The notes below the pieces were generated by a model. It ran no database searches. It saw only the letters and a list, made by a program, of their open reading frames with translations, and was not told the origin of the DNA. The position numbers and the translations under genes were made by a program. Source: Allobosea vaviloviae (GTDB taxonomy: Bacteria; Pseudomonadota; Alphaproteobacteria; Rhizobiales; Beijerinckiaceae). From it: 64,000 nucleotides of DNA. The stretch's first letter is position 1. Every line of letters begins with the position of its first letter. This document shows, in pieces, positions 54,959 to 63,842 of the stretch. The stretch covers positions 59,811 through 123,810 of the forward strand of contig NZ_LGSZ01000010.1 of assembly GCF_001298265.1 (NCBI RefSeq). The letters run 5' to 3'.

Positions 54959-55902
54959 CCCATCACCTTCGGCAGGGCCCACATCAGGCCAAGCCCGTTC
55001 TCGACCAGCAGGACGGCGAACAGCCCGAACAGATACAGGATCGAGAAGGCGAACAGCGAATAGCAGGCCTTGGTCGCGGCCTCGCCCTCGGTCACTCGCC
55101 GGACGCGGATGGCAAGCGCGATCATCGCAAGCCCGGTCGTGACCGAGACGACGAGATAGGCCAGCCCGCCGAAGCCCATCAGCGCCGGCAGCACCGCGAC
55201 CGGCGCCATCACCAGCGAGTAAAGCACGATCTGGCGGCGTGTCGCGGCGGGGCCTGCGACATTGGGCATCATCGGAATGCCGGCGCGGGCGTAGTCGGCC
55301 GATTTCACCAGGGCGAGCGCCCAGAAATGCGGCGGCGTCCACAGGAAGATGATCGCGAACAGCACCAGCGAATGCAGGCCGAGATCGCCGGTGACGACGG
55401 CCTCGCCGATCATCGGGGGGAAGGCGCCGGCCGCGCCGCCGATGACGATGTTCTGCGGCGTCCAGCGCTTCAGCCACATCGAATAGACCACGGCGTAGAA
55501 GAAGATCGTGAAGGCGAGCATCGCCGCCGCCAGGATATTGGCGACAAGCCCGAGCACCAGCACCGCGCCGATCGACAGCGTCAGGCCGAAGGCCAGCGCC
55601 TCGGAGGGCAGCACGCGACCGGCCGGAATCGGTCGCTTGGCCGTGCGGGTCATCAGCACGTCGATGTCGGCGTCGTACCACATGTTCAGGCAGCCGGACG
55701 CCCCCGCGCCGACCGCGATCGCCAGCAGCGAGGCCAGCGCGATCACGGGATGGACCGAGCTCGGTGCCGTCGCCATGCCGGCCAGCGCCGTGACGATGAC
55801 GAGCGACATCACCCGCGGCTTGAGCAGCGCGAAGAAATCGCGCGCCTCGCCGGTCGAGGTCAGCGCGACGCTGTCATTGCGTGTGTCGAAGGCAGCGGAC
55901 AT
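54955..55902 (-). CDS. ctaB: Protoheme IX farnesyltransferase (heme O synthase)
   Basis: A 315-residue UbiA-family membrane enzyme that adds a farnesyl group to heme b, making heme O for the oxidase. Family motifs are [39 protein letters not shown] for the Mg-diphosphate and [11 protein letters not shown]. It lies between coxA and coxF; a GC-rich hairpin separates it from coxA. Confidence 0.96.
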   Translation of the reverse strand: MSAAFDTRNDSVALTSTGEARDFFALLKPRVMSLVIVTALAGMATAPSSVHPVIALASLLAIAVGAGASGCLNMWYDADIDVLMTRTAKRPIPAGRVLPSEALAFGLTLSIGAVLVLGLVANILAAAMLAFTIFFYAVVYSMWLKRWTPQNIVIGGAAGAFPPMIGEAVVTGDLGLHSLVLFAIIFLWTPPHFWALALVKSADYARAGIPMMPNVAGPAATRRQIVLYSLVMAPVAVLPALMGFGGLAYLVVSVTTGLAMIALAIRVRRVTEGEAATKACYSLFAFSILYLFGLFAVLLVENGLGLMWALPKVMG

Positions 55903-55954
55903 GGGCCTGGTTCGTCTCGTTCCTCAAAAGCGCGCGGACGCGCCTGTGGGCGTG

Positions 55955-55992
55955 TTCCGGCGGCGGCGCCGTGGGAAGCGCCGCCGCCGGAA
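55955..55992 (-). terminator. Very stable hairpin between coxA and ctaB
   Basis: A perfect 14-base stem TTCCGGCGGCGGCG / CGCCGCCGCCGGAA with a ten-base loop starts two bases after the coxA stop on the minus strand. No T-run follows, so it is more likely a partial terminator or an mRNA 3'-end stabiliser inside the cox transcript. Confidence 0.6.
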
Positions 55993-55994
55993 GA

Positions 55995-57626
55995 TCAGTG
56001 ATCCGAGCCGGTGATGCGCGGCAGCGTCTCGAACTGGTGGAACGGCGGCGGCGAGGACAGGGTCCACTCCAGCGTGGTCGCGCCTTCACCCCACGGATTG
56101 TCGCCGGCCAGCACCTTCTGCGAGAAGGCGGCGTAGATGCCGTAGAAGAAGATCAGCAGGCCGGCGGCGAAGATGTAGGAGCCGATCGACGAGACGAAGT
56201 GCCAGCCCGCGAAGGCGTCGGGATAGTCGACATAGTGACGCGGCATGCCGGCGAGCCCGAGGAAGTGCTGCGGGAAGAACAGCACGTTGGCGCCGACGAA
56301 GGCGACCCAGAAGTGCAGACGGCCGATCCAGTCGGGGATCATGTAGCCGCTCATCTTCGGGAACCAGTAGTAGAACCCGGCGAAGATGCCGAACACGGCG
56401 CCGAGCGACAAGACGTAGTGGAAATGCGCCACGACGTAATAGGTGGCGTGCAGCGAGCGGTCGACGCCGGCATTGGCCAGCACCACGCCGGTGACGCCGC
56501 CGACGGTGAACAGGAAGATGAAGCCGATCGCCCAGACCATCGGCGCGGTGAAGCGGATCGAGCCGCCCCACATCGTCGCGATCCAGGAGAAGATCTTGAT
56601 GCCGGTCGGCACCGCGATGACCATCGTCGCGAACACGAAGTAGCGCTGCGTGTTGAGCGAGAGGCCGGCGGTGTACATGTGGTGAGCCCACACGATGAAG
56701 CCGACGACGCCGATCGCGACCATGGCGTAGGCCATGCCGAGATAGCCGAAGATCGGCTTCTTGGAGAAGGTCGAGATGATGTGGCTGACGATGCCGAAGG
56801 CCGGCAGGATCATGATGTAGACTTCGGGGTGGCCGAAGAACCAGAACAGGTGCTGGTACAGGATCGGGTCGCCGCCGCCGGCCGGGTCATAGAAGGTCGT
56901 GCCGAAATTGCGGTCGGTCAGCAGCATGGTGATGGCACCCGCCAGAACCGGCAGGGCCAGCAGCAGCAGGAAGGCGGTCACCAGAACGCCCCAGGCGAAC
57001 AGCGGCATCTTGTGCAGCGTCATGCCGGGCGCGCGCATGTTCAGGATCGTGGTGATGAAGTTGATCGCGCCCAGGATCGAGGCCGCGCCGGCCAGATGCA
57101 GCGCGAAGATGCCGAAATCGACCGACGGGCCGGGATGCCCCGAGGATGCGAACGGCGGATAGATCGTCCAGCCTGTGCCGACGCCATGCGCGCCGGGAGC
57201 GCCCTCGACGAACATCGAGATGATCAGCAGCACGAAGCCGGCGACCGTCAGCCAGAACGAGATGTTGTTCATGCGCGGGAAGGCCATGTCCGGCGCGCCG
57301 ATCATCAGCGGCACGAACCAGTTGCCGAAGCCGCCGATCACGGCGGGCATGACCATGAAGAAGATCATGATCAGGCCGTGGCCGGTGACGAAGACGTTGT
57401 AGCTCTGGCCGTTGGCGAAGATCTGCAGGCCGGGCTGCTGCAGCTCGATGCGCATCATGATCGAGAGGAAGCCGCCGACGAGCCCAGCCATGATCGAGAA
57501 GATCAGGTAGAGCGTGCCGATGTCCTTGTGGTTGGTGGACATCAGCCAGCGGCGCCATCCGGTCGGATGGGCGTGCTCCTCGTCGTGATGTCCGTGGGCG
57601 TGAGCGTGCGGAGCCGCTGTTGCCAT
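55995..57626 (-). CDS. coxA: Cytochrome c oxidase subunit I
   Basis: A 543-residue catalytic subunit of an aa3-type oxidase with twelve membrane helices. Features include the His-rich N terminus ([14 protein letters not shown]), [14 protein letters not shown], the CuB helix with [28 protein letters not shown] with the two CuB His, the K-channel Lys in PTGIKIFSW and the heme ligands [13 protein letters not shown]. The ATG at 57,626 has GAGGAG about ten bases upstream. Open codons farther upstream are only spacer. Confidence 0.98.
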   Translation of the reverse strand: MATAAPHAHAHGHHDEEHAHPTGWRRWLMSTNHKDIGTLYLIFSIMAGLVGGFLSIMMRIELQQPGLQIFANGQSYNVFVTGHGLIMIFFMVMPAVIGGFGNWFVPLMIGAPDMAFPRMNNISFWLTVAGFVLLIISMFVEGAPGAHGVGTGWTIYPPFASSGHPGPSVDFGIFALHLAGAASILGAINFITTILNMRAPGMTLHKMPLFAWGVLVTAFLLLLALPVLAGAITMLLTDRNFGTTFYDPAGGGDPILYQHLFWFFGHPEVYIMILPAFGIVSHIISTFSKKPIFGYLGMAYAMVAIGVVGFIVWAHHMYTAGLSLNTQRYFVFATMVIAVPTGIKIFSWIATMWGGSIRFTAPMVWAIGFIFLFTVGGVTGVVLANAGVDRSLHATYYVVAHFHYVLSLGAVFGIFAGFYYWFPKMSGYMIPDWIGRLHFWVAFVGANVLFFPQHFLGLAGMPRHYVDYPDAFAGWHFVSSIGSYIFAAGLLIFFYGIYAAFSQKVLAGDNPWGEGATTLEWTLSSPPPFHQFETLPRITGSDH

Positions 57627-57683
57627 CGCCTTGGTCTCCTCGTGCGAAATCACTTCGCCACATTCAGTCAAATCAGGTTCGAT

Positions 57684-57702
57684 GCGGACCCCGGAGGGTC
57701 CG
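57684..57702 (-). terminator. Hairpin between coxB and coxA
   Basis: A seven-base stem GCGGACC / GGTCCGC with a five-base loop lies 19 bases after the coxB stop. There is no T-run; it may tune coxB-coxA mRNA ratios. Confidence 0.45.
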
Positions 57703-57720
57703 CGACTTAAAATTGCGTCG

Positions 57721-58605
57721 TTACTTCGTCGCCGCCGCGACCTTGCCGGCCGCATCGCCGGCTTGTGCGAATTTCTGCTTCGATTCGGCGAGCCAGGCGG
57801 CATAGCGCTCCGGGCTGACGACGCGGAAGGCGATCGGCATGTAGGCGTGGTTCTGGCCGCAGATGAAGGAGCACTGGCCGTAATAGATGCCCTCGCGATC
57901 CGCCCTGAACCAGGTCTCGTTCAGGCGGCCCGGGATCGCGTCGATCTTGATGCCGAAGGAGGGAACGGTGAACTTGTGGATCACGTCGGCGCCGGTGACC
58001 TGCACGCGCACGACCTTGCCGACCGGCACCACCGCCTCGTTGTCGACGGCGAGCAGGCGAGGGGCCTCTTCGGCGGCGATCTTCTTGCCGGCGATGGCCT
58101 CGGCGCGCTGCTTCTCGTCGAGCATCAGCGAATCGAAGCCGAAGGCGCCGCCGTCCTGCGCGTACTCATAGGACCAGTACCACTGCTTGCCGGTCACCTT
58201 CATGGTGATGTCGGCCTGCGGGATTTCGAGCTGGAGCTTGAGCAGGCGGAAGGAGGGAATCGCGATCACGACCAGGATCAGCACCGGGATCACCGTCCAG
58301 GCGACCTCGAGCAGGGCGTTGTGCGTCGTCTTGGAGGGAACCGGGTTGGCCTTCTCGTTGAAGCGCCAGACGATGTACATCAGCAGCGCCAGCACGAAGA
58401 TCGAGATGGCGAAGATGATGACGTTGAGCCAGTCATGGAACCAGTGAATGTAGGCCGAGACCTCGGTCGCGGCGCCCTGCAGGTTCAACTGCCAGGGGCT
58501 GGGCATGCCGGTTCCGGCGAACGCGCTGCCCGTGACGATCGTGGTCGCGGCAACGGCAAGGGCCATTGCGGCCAGGCTTGCTGGGGTCCTGCTCAGAAAT
58601 CGCAT
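57721..58605 (-). CDS. coxB: Cytochrome c oxidase subunit II
   Basis: A 294-residue subunit that takes electrons from cytochrome c at the CuA centre. From the ATG at 58,605 there is a signal peptide (~1-30, ending AFA), two membrane helices ([19 protein letters not shown] and [17 protein letters not shown]), then the periplasmic cupredoxin domain with KQWYWSYEY and the CuA site [14 protein letters not shown]. The order and motifs are complete. It is the first gene of the minus-strand cox block. Confidence 0.97.
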   Translation of the reverse strand: MRFLSRTPASLAAMALAVAATTIVTGSAFAGTGMPSPWQLNLQGAATEVSAYIHWFHDWLNVIIFAISIFVLALLMYIVWRFNEKANPVPSKTTHNALLEVAWTVIPVLILVVIAIPSFRLLKLQLEIPQADITMKVTGKQWYWSYEYAQDGGAFGFDSLMLDEKQRAEAIAGKKIAAEEAPRLLAVDNEAVVPVGKVVRVQVTGADVIHKFTVPSFGIKIDAIPGRLNETWFRADREGIYYGQCSFICGQNHAYMPIAFRVVSPERYAAWLAESKQKFAQAGDAAGKVAAATK

Positions 58606-59008
58606 CGATCCGACATAGCTCCTCAAATCATGCCCTGCATTGGCGTGTTCGCCATGACACATTCCCCGAGGGAACGCACATGGAGAACGGACGCCCATGC
58701 GTGGCTCGTGCGACCGCGAGGCCACCTTGCTCTTCGAGATTGCGATAAATCAAACATCACGCTTGCGCCAGTGGGGCAATGCGGGGCGCCAACGCATCCC
58801 GTGCGGCATAATCGCGCGAGGACCGCGCGAACGGCGCCGCTGGATGCTGCCCTTCGCCTTGACAGGACTGGGCCTGCATGGTCCCAACGCAATCCATGAC
58901 GGGACGAAGCAGGATTGTGCGGCGGCAAGCCGGTTTTCTGCCCGAATTCCGGTCTTTACTTCGGTGACGGGTTTGCGCGGCAGGCGCCGGTGGGAGGAAT
59001 CGCGAGCG
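58606..59008. other. Divergent promoter region between coxB and ialB
   Basis: About 400 bases that must hold the cox promoter and the ialB promoter. An AT-richer stretch around 58,738-58,762 (TGCGATAAATCAAACATCAC) stands out. I saw no reliable -35/-10 pair, riboswitch or RNA gene; frames crossing it lack ribosome-binding sites. Confidence 0.45.
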
Positions 59009-59518
59009 ATGGCTAGGCACATCGGACCTGTCTGGGCGGCTGCTCTCGCGCTTTTCGGCGCGGTTTGGGTTGCGGGCCCGGCCCTGGCCCAGGGGGCTGT
59101 CAAGTCGGCCCATGGCGACTGGCAGATGCGCTGCGAGGTGCCGCCCGGCGCCAAGACAGAACAATGCGCGCTCGTCCAGAACGTCGCGGCCGAGGACAGG
59201 CCCAATCTGACGCTCCTCGTCATCGTGCTGAAGACGGCCGACCAGAAGAGCAGGCTTCTGCGCGTCGTCGCCCCGCTCGGCGTGCTGTTGCCCTCGGGCC
59301 TCGGCCTCAAGATCGACGACAAGGATATCGGTCGCGCCGGCTTCGTGCGCTGCCTGACGACCGGCTGCGTCGCCGAGGTGGTGATGGACGACACGCTGCT
59401 CGGACAGCTCAAATCAGGCAAGAGTGCCACCTTCATCGTATTCCAGACGCCGGAAGAGGGAGTGGGCGTGCCCGTCTCCCTCAACGGCTTCGGCCCCGGC
59501 GTGGAGACCTTGCCGTGA
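59009..59518 (+). CDS. IalB-type exported protein (invasion-associated locus B family)
   Basis: A 169-residue protein with GGGAGGA ahead of its ATG. The signal peptide (1-28) ends ALAQ. The body has the family patterns GDWQMRCEVPPGAKTEQCAL and GFVRCLTTGCVAEVVMDDTLL, with four Cys that likely form two disulfides. IalB proteins are outer-envelope proteins first linked to erythrocyte invasion by Bartonella, but homologues are widespread in free-living alphaproteobacteria and this one need not be a virulence factor. It overlaps a lipoprotein gene by four bases. Confidence 0.9.
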   Translation: MARHIGPVWAAALALFGAVWVAGPALAQGAVKSAHGDWQMRCEVPPGAKTEQCALVQNVAAEDRPNLTLLVIVLKTADQKSRLLRVVAPLGVLLPSGLGLKIDDKDIGRAGFVRCLTTGCVAEVVMDDTLLGQLKSGKSATFIVFQTPEEGVGVPVSLNGFGPGVETLP

Positions 59519-60126
59519 GTGAACAGCCGCTTCGCCGGCAGACCCTGCTGGCTCTGCCCTTCCTCTGCCTCGGTCTTGCCGGTTGCGGATCGTCGAGTTC
59601 GTCTTCGGGCCAGCCGAGCACGTTGCAGACGCTGGGTAACGTCCTGGTATTCCAGTCGACGAAGCCGCCACCGGCCGATCAGTTGCCGAAGGAAGACAGC
59701 GATGAGCAATTGATCTGTCCGCAGGTCATCATCGCCGATGGCGGCGCGGCCGTCCGCGCCCAGTCCGGCCAGGACAGCGGCAGCCTGCGCCACCAGATCT
59801 CGATCCTGAACGTCGCGCGCGAATGCACGCCCACCGGCAATGGCGGCTTCCGCCTCAAGGTCGGCGTCGAGGGCCGCATCCTGCTCGGCCCGGCCGGCGG
59901 CGCCGGCACCTATGGCGCGACGCTGACCACGGTCGTCATGCGCGGCACGAGCCAGATCGCCCGTCGCAGCGCCCGCGTCGGCGGCACCGTGACCTCGGGC
60001 CAGGGCGGTGTCGATTTCTCCCATGTCGAGGACGGCATCGTCGTCCCGGCCGGGCGTGGCGATGTCGAGATCATCGTCGGCCTCGGCGGCGGCGCGGCGA
60101 CGCCGGCACGGTCGCGCCGGCGCTGA
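59515..60126 (+). CDS. Lipoprotein of unknown function
   Basis: A 203-residue protein starting at a GTG that overlaps the ialB stop (GTGA). Residues 1-25 form a lipoprotein signal with the lipobox LAGC. A Ser-rich linker (GSSSSSSGQPS) follows, then a beta-rich domain (CPQVIIADGGAAVRAQ, KVGVEGRILLGPAGGAGTYG). It is probably envelope-anchored and cotranslated with the IalB-type protein. I do not recognise a named family. Confidence 0.8.
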   Translation: MSEQPLRRQTLLALPFLCLGLAGCGSSSSSSGQPSTLQTLGNVLVFQSTKPPPADQLPKEDSDEQLICPQVIIADGGAAVRAQSGQDSGSLRHQISILNVARECTPTGNGGFRLKVGVEGRILLGPAGGAGTYGATLTTVVMRGTSQIARRSARVGGTVTSGQGGVDFSHVEDGIVVPAGRGDVEIIVGLGGGAATPARSRRR

Positions 60127-60154
60127 TCGGCGGAGGTCGAGGCAAGACCTGATT

Positions 60155-60280
60155 CCCTCCCCCGCTTGCGGTGGGGAGGGTTAGGGTGGGGGGCCGGAAA
60201 GCCTGAGCCCTGTCATCGATCTTTTCGCCGAGCGGAACTGCCCCCCACCCCAGCCCTCCCCACCGCAAGCGGGGGGAGGG
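60155..60280. repeat. Palindromic intergenic repeat, family C, full copy
   Basis: A 126-base element whose two ends are each self-complementary (CCCTCCCC...GGGGAGGG around CGCTTGCGGT) and also complementary to one another. The middle contains GCCTGAGCCCTG and CGCCGAGCGGAACTGCC. The same element is started again at 63,748, and half-elements are at 34,779 and 48,272. Confidence 0.9.
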
Positions 60281-60341
60281 AGCTCGAAGCCTGCGCTGCA
60301 AAGAGTCGCGTGGGTTGCCTGTTAAGAAGGCAGCAGCGCGA

Positions 60342-60369
60342 TTGACTAAGGCGCTGCGTCTTGTATCTG
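60342..60369 (+). promoter_or_regulatory. Predicted promoter of the glycine-cleavage operon
   Basis: TTGACT (60,342-60,347) and TATCTG (60,364-60,369) separated by 16 bases, matching the -35 element well and the -10 moderately. Transcription would begin near 60,376, about 15 bases before the riboswitch, which is the right geometry. Confidence 0.5.
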
Positions 60370-60390
60370 TGCCGATAGCCGCAACATCCC

Positions 60391-60590
60391 CGCGGGAGAG
60401 ACCGGGACTGGTTTTGGCCAGACCCGGCGCCGAAGGCGCAACCGCCCCGGAAACGCTCAGGCAAACGGACCGCGTGGGAACTGGCACTCTGGAAAGTGGT
60501 GGGGGAAACTCCGCCCACCGACGGGTGTAACCTGTCCGGCCCACCAGGCCGGCTCGGGGAAATCTCTCAGGTTCCAAGACAGAGGGGGCG
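60391..60590 (+). ncRNA. Tandem glycine riboswitch
   Basis: Two consecutive aptamers precede gcvT. Aptamer I (about 60,391-60,474) opens CGCGGGAGAGACCG, has GCGCCGAAGGCGCAACCGCC and CGGAAACGCTCAGGCA, and closes GGACCGCG. Aptamer II (about 60,486-60,585) has CTCTGGAAAG, CCCACCGACGGG and AAATCTCTCAGGTTCCAAG closing GACAGAG. These are the conserved core sequences of the gcvT RNA class. On glycine binding such RNAs usually permit gcv expression. The gcvT start lies about 55 bases downstream, fitting translational or early-termination control; no obvious terminator was seen. Confidence 0.96.
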
Positions 60591-60643
60591 CGTTCCGGAC
60601 ACATCCGTCCGGGGCTTGCGCTTGTCTCTGGAAGGGGCCGTCC

Positions 60644-61801
60644 ATGGCTGATGTTGCCGATGCCACCGTTGCCGACGTCGCGGCCGTGGTTCTCAAGACC
60701 CCCCTTCATGCCCGCCATGTCGCGCTCGGCGCCCGGATGGTTCCCTTCGCCGGCTACGACATGCCGGTGCAGTACCCGACCGGTATCCTGACCGAGCACA
60801 ACTGGACCCGCGAAAAGGCCGGCCTGTTCGACGTCTCGCATATGGGCCAGTGCTTCCTCGTCGGCCCCGACCACGAGACCACGGCACGCGCGCTCGAAGC
60901 GCTGATTCCCGCCGACATCCTCAACCTCGCCCCGGGTAAGCAGCGCTATTCGCAGCTCCTGAACGAGGAGGGCGGCATCCTCGACGACCTGATGGTAACG
61001 CGCTCGATCGATCCAGACGAGGACGGCGCGCTCTATCTCGTCGTCAACGCCGCCTGCAAAACCCAGGACTACGCCCATATCGAGGCGCGCCTGCCCGCCA
61101 ATGTGAAGCTGATCAAGGCCGAGCATCGCGGCCTGATCGCAATCCAGGGTCCGGCGGCCGAGGCCGCGCTGGCGGCGATCGCGCCCGAAGCAGCGCAGAT
61201 GGGCTTCATGACCTCACGCACGATGAAGGTCGCAGGCCACAAGGCCAATGTCAGCCGCTCCGGCTACACCGGCGAGGACGGCTACGAGATTTCGGCTGCC
61301 GCCACGAAGATCGGCGAGATCTGGGACACGCTGCTGCTCGACGCCACCGTCAAGCCGATCGGGCTCGGCGCGCGTGATTCGCTGCGTCTGGAGGCGGGCC
61401 TGTGCCTCTATGGCCACGACATCGACACCACGACTTCCCCGGTCGAGGCTGCGCTGACCTGGTCGATCCAGAAGCGCCGCCGCGAGGAGGGCGGCTTCCC
61501 CGGCGCCGGGCGCATCCAGCGCGAATTTGCCGAGGGCGTCTCGCGCGTCCGCGTCGGCCTGTTGCCGGAAGGCCGCGCGCCGGCCCGCGAGGGCGCGGAG
61601 ATCGCCACGCCCGAGGGCGAGATCGTAGGCAAGGTCACCTCCGGCGGCTTTGGCCCCACCCTGAACGCGCCTTGCGCCATGGGCTACGTTTCCAAGGCGC
61701 ACTCCGCGCCGGGCACGCAGCTTCACCTGATCGTGCGCGGCAAGCCGCTGCCGGCCGTCGTCGCGGCGATGCCCTTCGTTCCCAACGGTTACAAGCGCTG
61801 A
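60644..61801 (+). CDS. gcvT: Aminomethyltransferase (glycine cleavage T protein)
   Basis: A 385-residue T protein, which transfers the methylene group from the H protein arm to tetrahydrofolate and releases ammonia. Family segments: GARMVPFAGYDMPVQYPTG, FDVSHMGQ, SRSGYTGEDGYEISA with the folate-binding Arg/Tyr, LGARDSLRLEAGLCLYGHDI and the C-terminal GKVTSGGFGPTLNAP. The first gene of the gcv operon, under the tandem glycine riboswitch. Confidence 0.97.
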   Translation: MADVADATVADVAAVVLKTPLHARHVALGARMVPFAGYDMPVQYPTGILTEHNWTREKAGLFDVSHMGQCFLVGPDHETTARALEALIPADILNLAPGKQRYSQLLNEEGGILDDLMVTRSIDPDEDGALYLVVNAACKTQDYAHIEARLPANVKLIKAEHRGLIAIQGPAAEAALAAIAPEAAQMGFMTSRTMKVAGHKANVSRSGYTGEDGYEISAAATKIGEIWDTLLLDATVKPIGLGARDSLRLEAGLCLYGHDIDTTTSPVEAALTWSIQKRRREEGGFPGAGRIQREFAEGVSRVRVGLLPEGRAPAREGAEIATPEGEIVGKVTSGGFGPTLNAPCAMGYVSKAHSAPGTQLHLIVRGKPLPAVVAAMPFVPNGYKR

Positions 61802-61840
61802 TCCCACCCAATCCCGTTCTGTTCCGGAGACTAAGATCCC

Positions 61841-62215
61841 ATGACCGAGACCCGCTACAGCAAGGACCACGAATACATCCGTATCGACGGTGACATCGGC
61901 ACGGTCGGCATCACCGACTACGCCCAGGGCCAGCTCGGCGACGTCGTCTTCGTCGAGCTTCCCTCCGTTGGAAAATCCGTCACCAAGGGCGGCGAAGCCG
62001 CTGTGGTCGAGAGCGTCAAGGCGGCCTCGGAAGTCTACGCGCCGGTCTCCGGCGAGGTCGTCGAGGTCAACAGCGCGCTCGAAGCCGCGCCCGGCACCGT
62101 CAACGAGGACCCGTCCGGCACTGGCTGGTTCCTCAAGCTCAAGCTCAAGGACGCCGCCGAACTCGAAGGCCTGATGAGCGAGGCCGAGTACCAGAACTAC
62201 CTCAAGACGCTGTGA
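61841..62215 (+). CDS. gcvH: Glycine cleavage H protein
   Basis: A 124-residue lipoyl carrier. The lipoylated Lys is in AAVVESVKAASEVYAPVSG, and YSKDHEYIRIDGDIGTVGIT opens the barrel; GWFLKLKLKD closes it. It carries the aminomethyl intermediate between P, T and L proteins. It is 39 bases after gcvT; a GGAGA-type site precedes the ATG. Confidence 0.97.
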   Translation: MTETRYSKDHEYIRIDGDIGTVGITDYAQGQLGDVVFVELPSVGKSVTKGGEAAVVESVKAASEVYAPVSGEVVEVNSALEAAPGTVNEDPSGTGWFLKLKLKDAAELEGLMSEAEYQNYLKTL

Positions 62216-62228
62216 GCTGACCCGTCCC

Positions 62229-62328
62229 GTCATCCCGGACAAGCGGCGAAGCCGCGCAGATCCGGGATCCATTCCGGATCGCTTCAGGAATGGATCCCGG
62301 CTCTCCGCTTCGCTCCGGCCGGGATGAC
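62229..62328. repeat. Palindromic intergenic repeat, family B copy 2, inside the gcv operon
   Basis: A 100-base inverted repeat with outer arms GTCATCCCGG / CCGGGATGAC and nested GGGATCCATTCC / GGAATGGATCCC. It is a close relative of 11,081-11,173. It fills most of the 164-base gap between gcvH and gcvPA, so any operon transcript would carry its hairpin. Confidence 0.92.
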
Positions 62329-62379
62329 GTCGCGGATGCATCGAGCGCCTGCACTCAATAACGACAACGGACATTTCCC

Positions 62380-63723
62380 ATGCGCTACCTTCCCCTGACC
62401 GACACCGACCGCGAGGACATGCTGGCCCGCATCGGCGTGCCCGATGTCGATGCCCTGTTCTCCGACGTACCGGCCGGAAAGCTGCTCAAGGCTCCGGTCG
62501 ACCTGCCGCGCGCCAAGGGCGAGCTCGAGGTCGAGCGCATCATGGCGAAGATGTCGGCCCGCAACGTCGCGGCCTCCTCGGTGCCGTTCTTCGTCGGCGC
62601 CGGTGCCTACAAGCACCATGTCCCGGCGACGGTGGATCATCTGATCCAGCGCTCGGAGTTCCTGACCAGTTACACGCCCTACCAGCCCGAGATCGCGCAG
62701 GGCACGCTGCAATATCTCTTCGAGTTCCAGACCCAAATCGCCGCCCTGACCGGCATGGAGGTCGCCAACGCCTCGATGTATGACGGCTCGACCGGCACCG
62801 GCGAGGCCGTGCTGATGGCGCATCGCGTCACCAGGCGCAGCAAGGCCGTGCTCTCGGGCGGACTGCACCCGCATTACGCGGAAGTCGTTCGCACGCTCTC
62901 GGAGATGGCCAACGACGCCGTCGTCTCGCTGCCGCCGGACGTGACGGCCAGCGAGGACATCCTCTCCCAGATCGACGACGAGACCTCCTGCGTCGTCGTC
63001 CAGAACCCCGACGTCTTCGGCAACCTGCGCGACCTCGCGCCGATTGCCGCCAAGGCCCAGGCCCATGGCGCGTTGCTGATCGCGGTCTTCACCGAAGTCG
63101 TCTCGCTCGGTGCGATCGTGCCGCCGGGCGCCATGGGCGCCGACATCGTCGTCGGCGAGGGCCAGTCGATCGGCAATGCCTTGAACTTCGGCGGTCCCTA
63201 TGTCGGCCTCTTCGCCGCCAAGTCGAAATACATCCGCCAGATGCCCGGCCGGCTCTGTGGCGAGACGGTCGATTCGACCGGCCAGCGCGGCTTCGTGCTG
63301 ACGCTCTCGACCCGCGAGCAGCATATCCGCAGGGACAAGGCGACCTCGAACATCTGCACCAATTCGGGCCTCTGCGTGCTGGCCTTCACCATCCACATGA
63401 CGCTGCTGGGGCAAGCGGGCTTCACCCGCCTCGCGCAGGTCAACCACGCCAATGCGGTCAAGCTCGCTGACGCGCTGTCGGGCATGAAGGGCGTGAGCGT
63501 GCTCAACGAGAGCTTCTTCAACGAGTTCACCGTGAAGCTCGGCAAGCCGGCGGCCGGGGTGGTCGAGGCGCTCTCGGCCAAGGGCATCCTCGGCGGCGTC
63601 CCGGTCTCGCGCCTGCTGCCAAATGCGGGGCTCGACGATTTGCTCCTGGTCGCATCGACCGAAATCAACACGGATGAAGATCGGGCGGCCTTCGTGGCAG
63701 CGCTCGCGGAGGTGTTGGCGTGA
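62380..63723 (+). CDS. gcvPA: Glycine dehydrogenase (decarboxylating) subunit 1
   Basis: A 447-residue first subunit of the split P protein, which decarboxylates glycine and passes the methylamine to GcvH. Typical stretches: [79 protein letters not shown] and [20 protein letters not shown]. The PLP Lys belongs to subunit 2 (gcvPB), which should follow just beyond the right edge. Confidence 0.97.
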   Translation: MRYLPLTDTDREDMLARIGVPDVDALFSDVPAGKLLKAPVDLPRAKGELEVERIMAKMSARNVAASSVPFFVGAGAYKHHVPATVDHLIQRSEFLTSYTPYQPEIAQGTLQYLFEFQTQIAALTGMEVANASMYDGSTGTGEAVLMAHRVTRRSKAVLSGGLHPHYAEVVRTLSEMANDAVVSLPPDVTASEDILSQIDDETSCVVVQNPDVFGNLRDLAPIAAKAQAHGALLIAVFTEVVSLGAIVPPGAMGADIVVGEGQSIGNALNFGGPYVGLFAAKSKYIRQMPGRLCGETVDSTGQRGFVLTLSTREQHIRRDKATSNICTNSGLCVLAFTIHMTLLGQAGFTRLAQVNHANAVKLADALSGMKGVSVLNESFFNEFTVKLGKPAAGVVEALSAKGILGGVPVSRLLPNAGLDDLLLVASTEINTDEDRAAFVAALAEVLA

Positions 63724-63747
63724 CCGTTGCGGCCGGGCACGACCTGT

Positions 63748-63842
63748 CCCCTTCCCCCCGCTTGCGGTGGGGAAGGGTTAGGGATGGGGGGCCGCAAAGC
63801 CAGAGCCCTTTCCTTGATCGTCGCGCCGAGCGGCACTGCCCC
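63748..63842. repeat. Palindromic intergenic repeat, family C, left part
   Basis: Begins CCCCTTCCCC plus CGCTTGCGGT plus GGGGAAGGG and continues through GGGGGGCCGCAAAGCC to CGCCGAGCGGCACTGCCCCC, in step with the full copy at 60,155-60,280. The second arm is lost in the low-quality sequence that follows. Confidence 0.8.

Noticed and set aside
55881..57710. Long plus-strand open frame opposite coxA
   Set aside because: Shadow of coxA with His/Asp/Glu-biased composition and no start signals.
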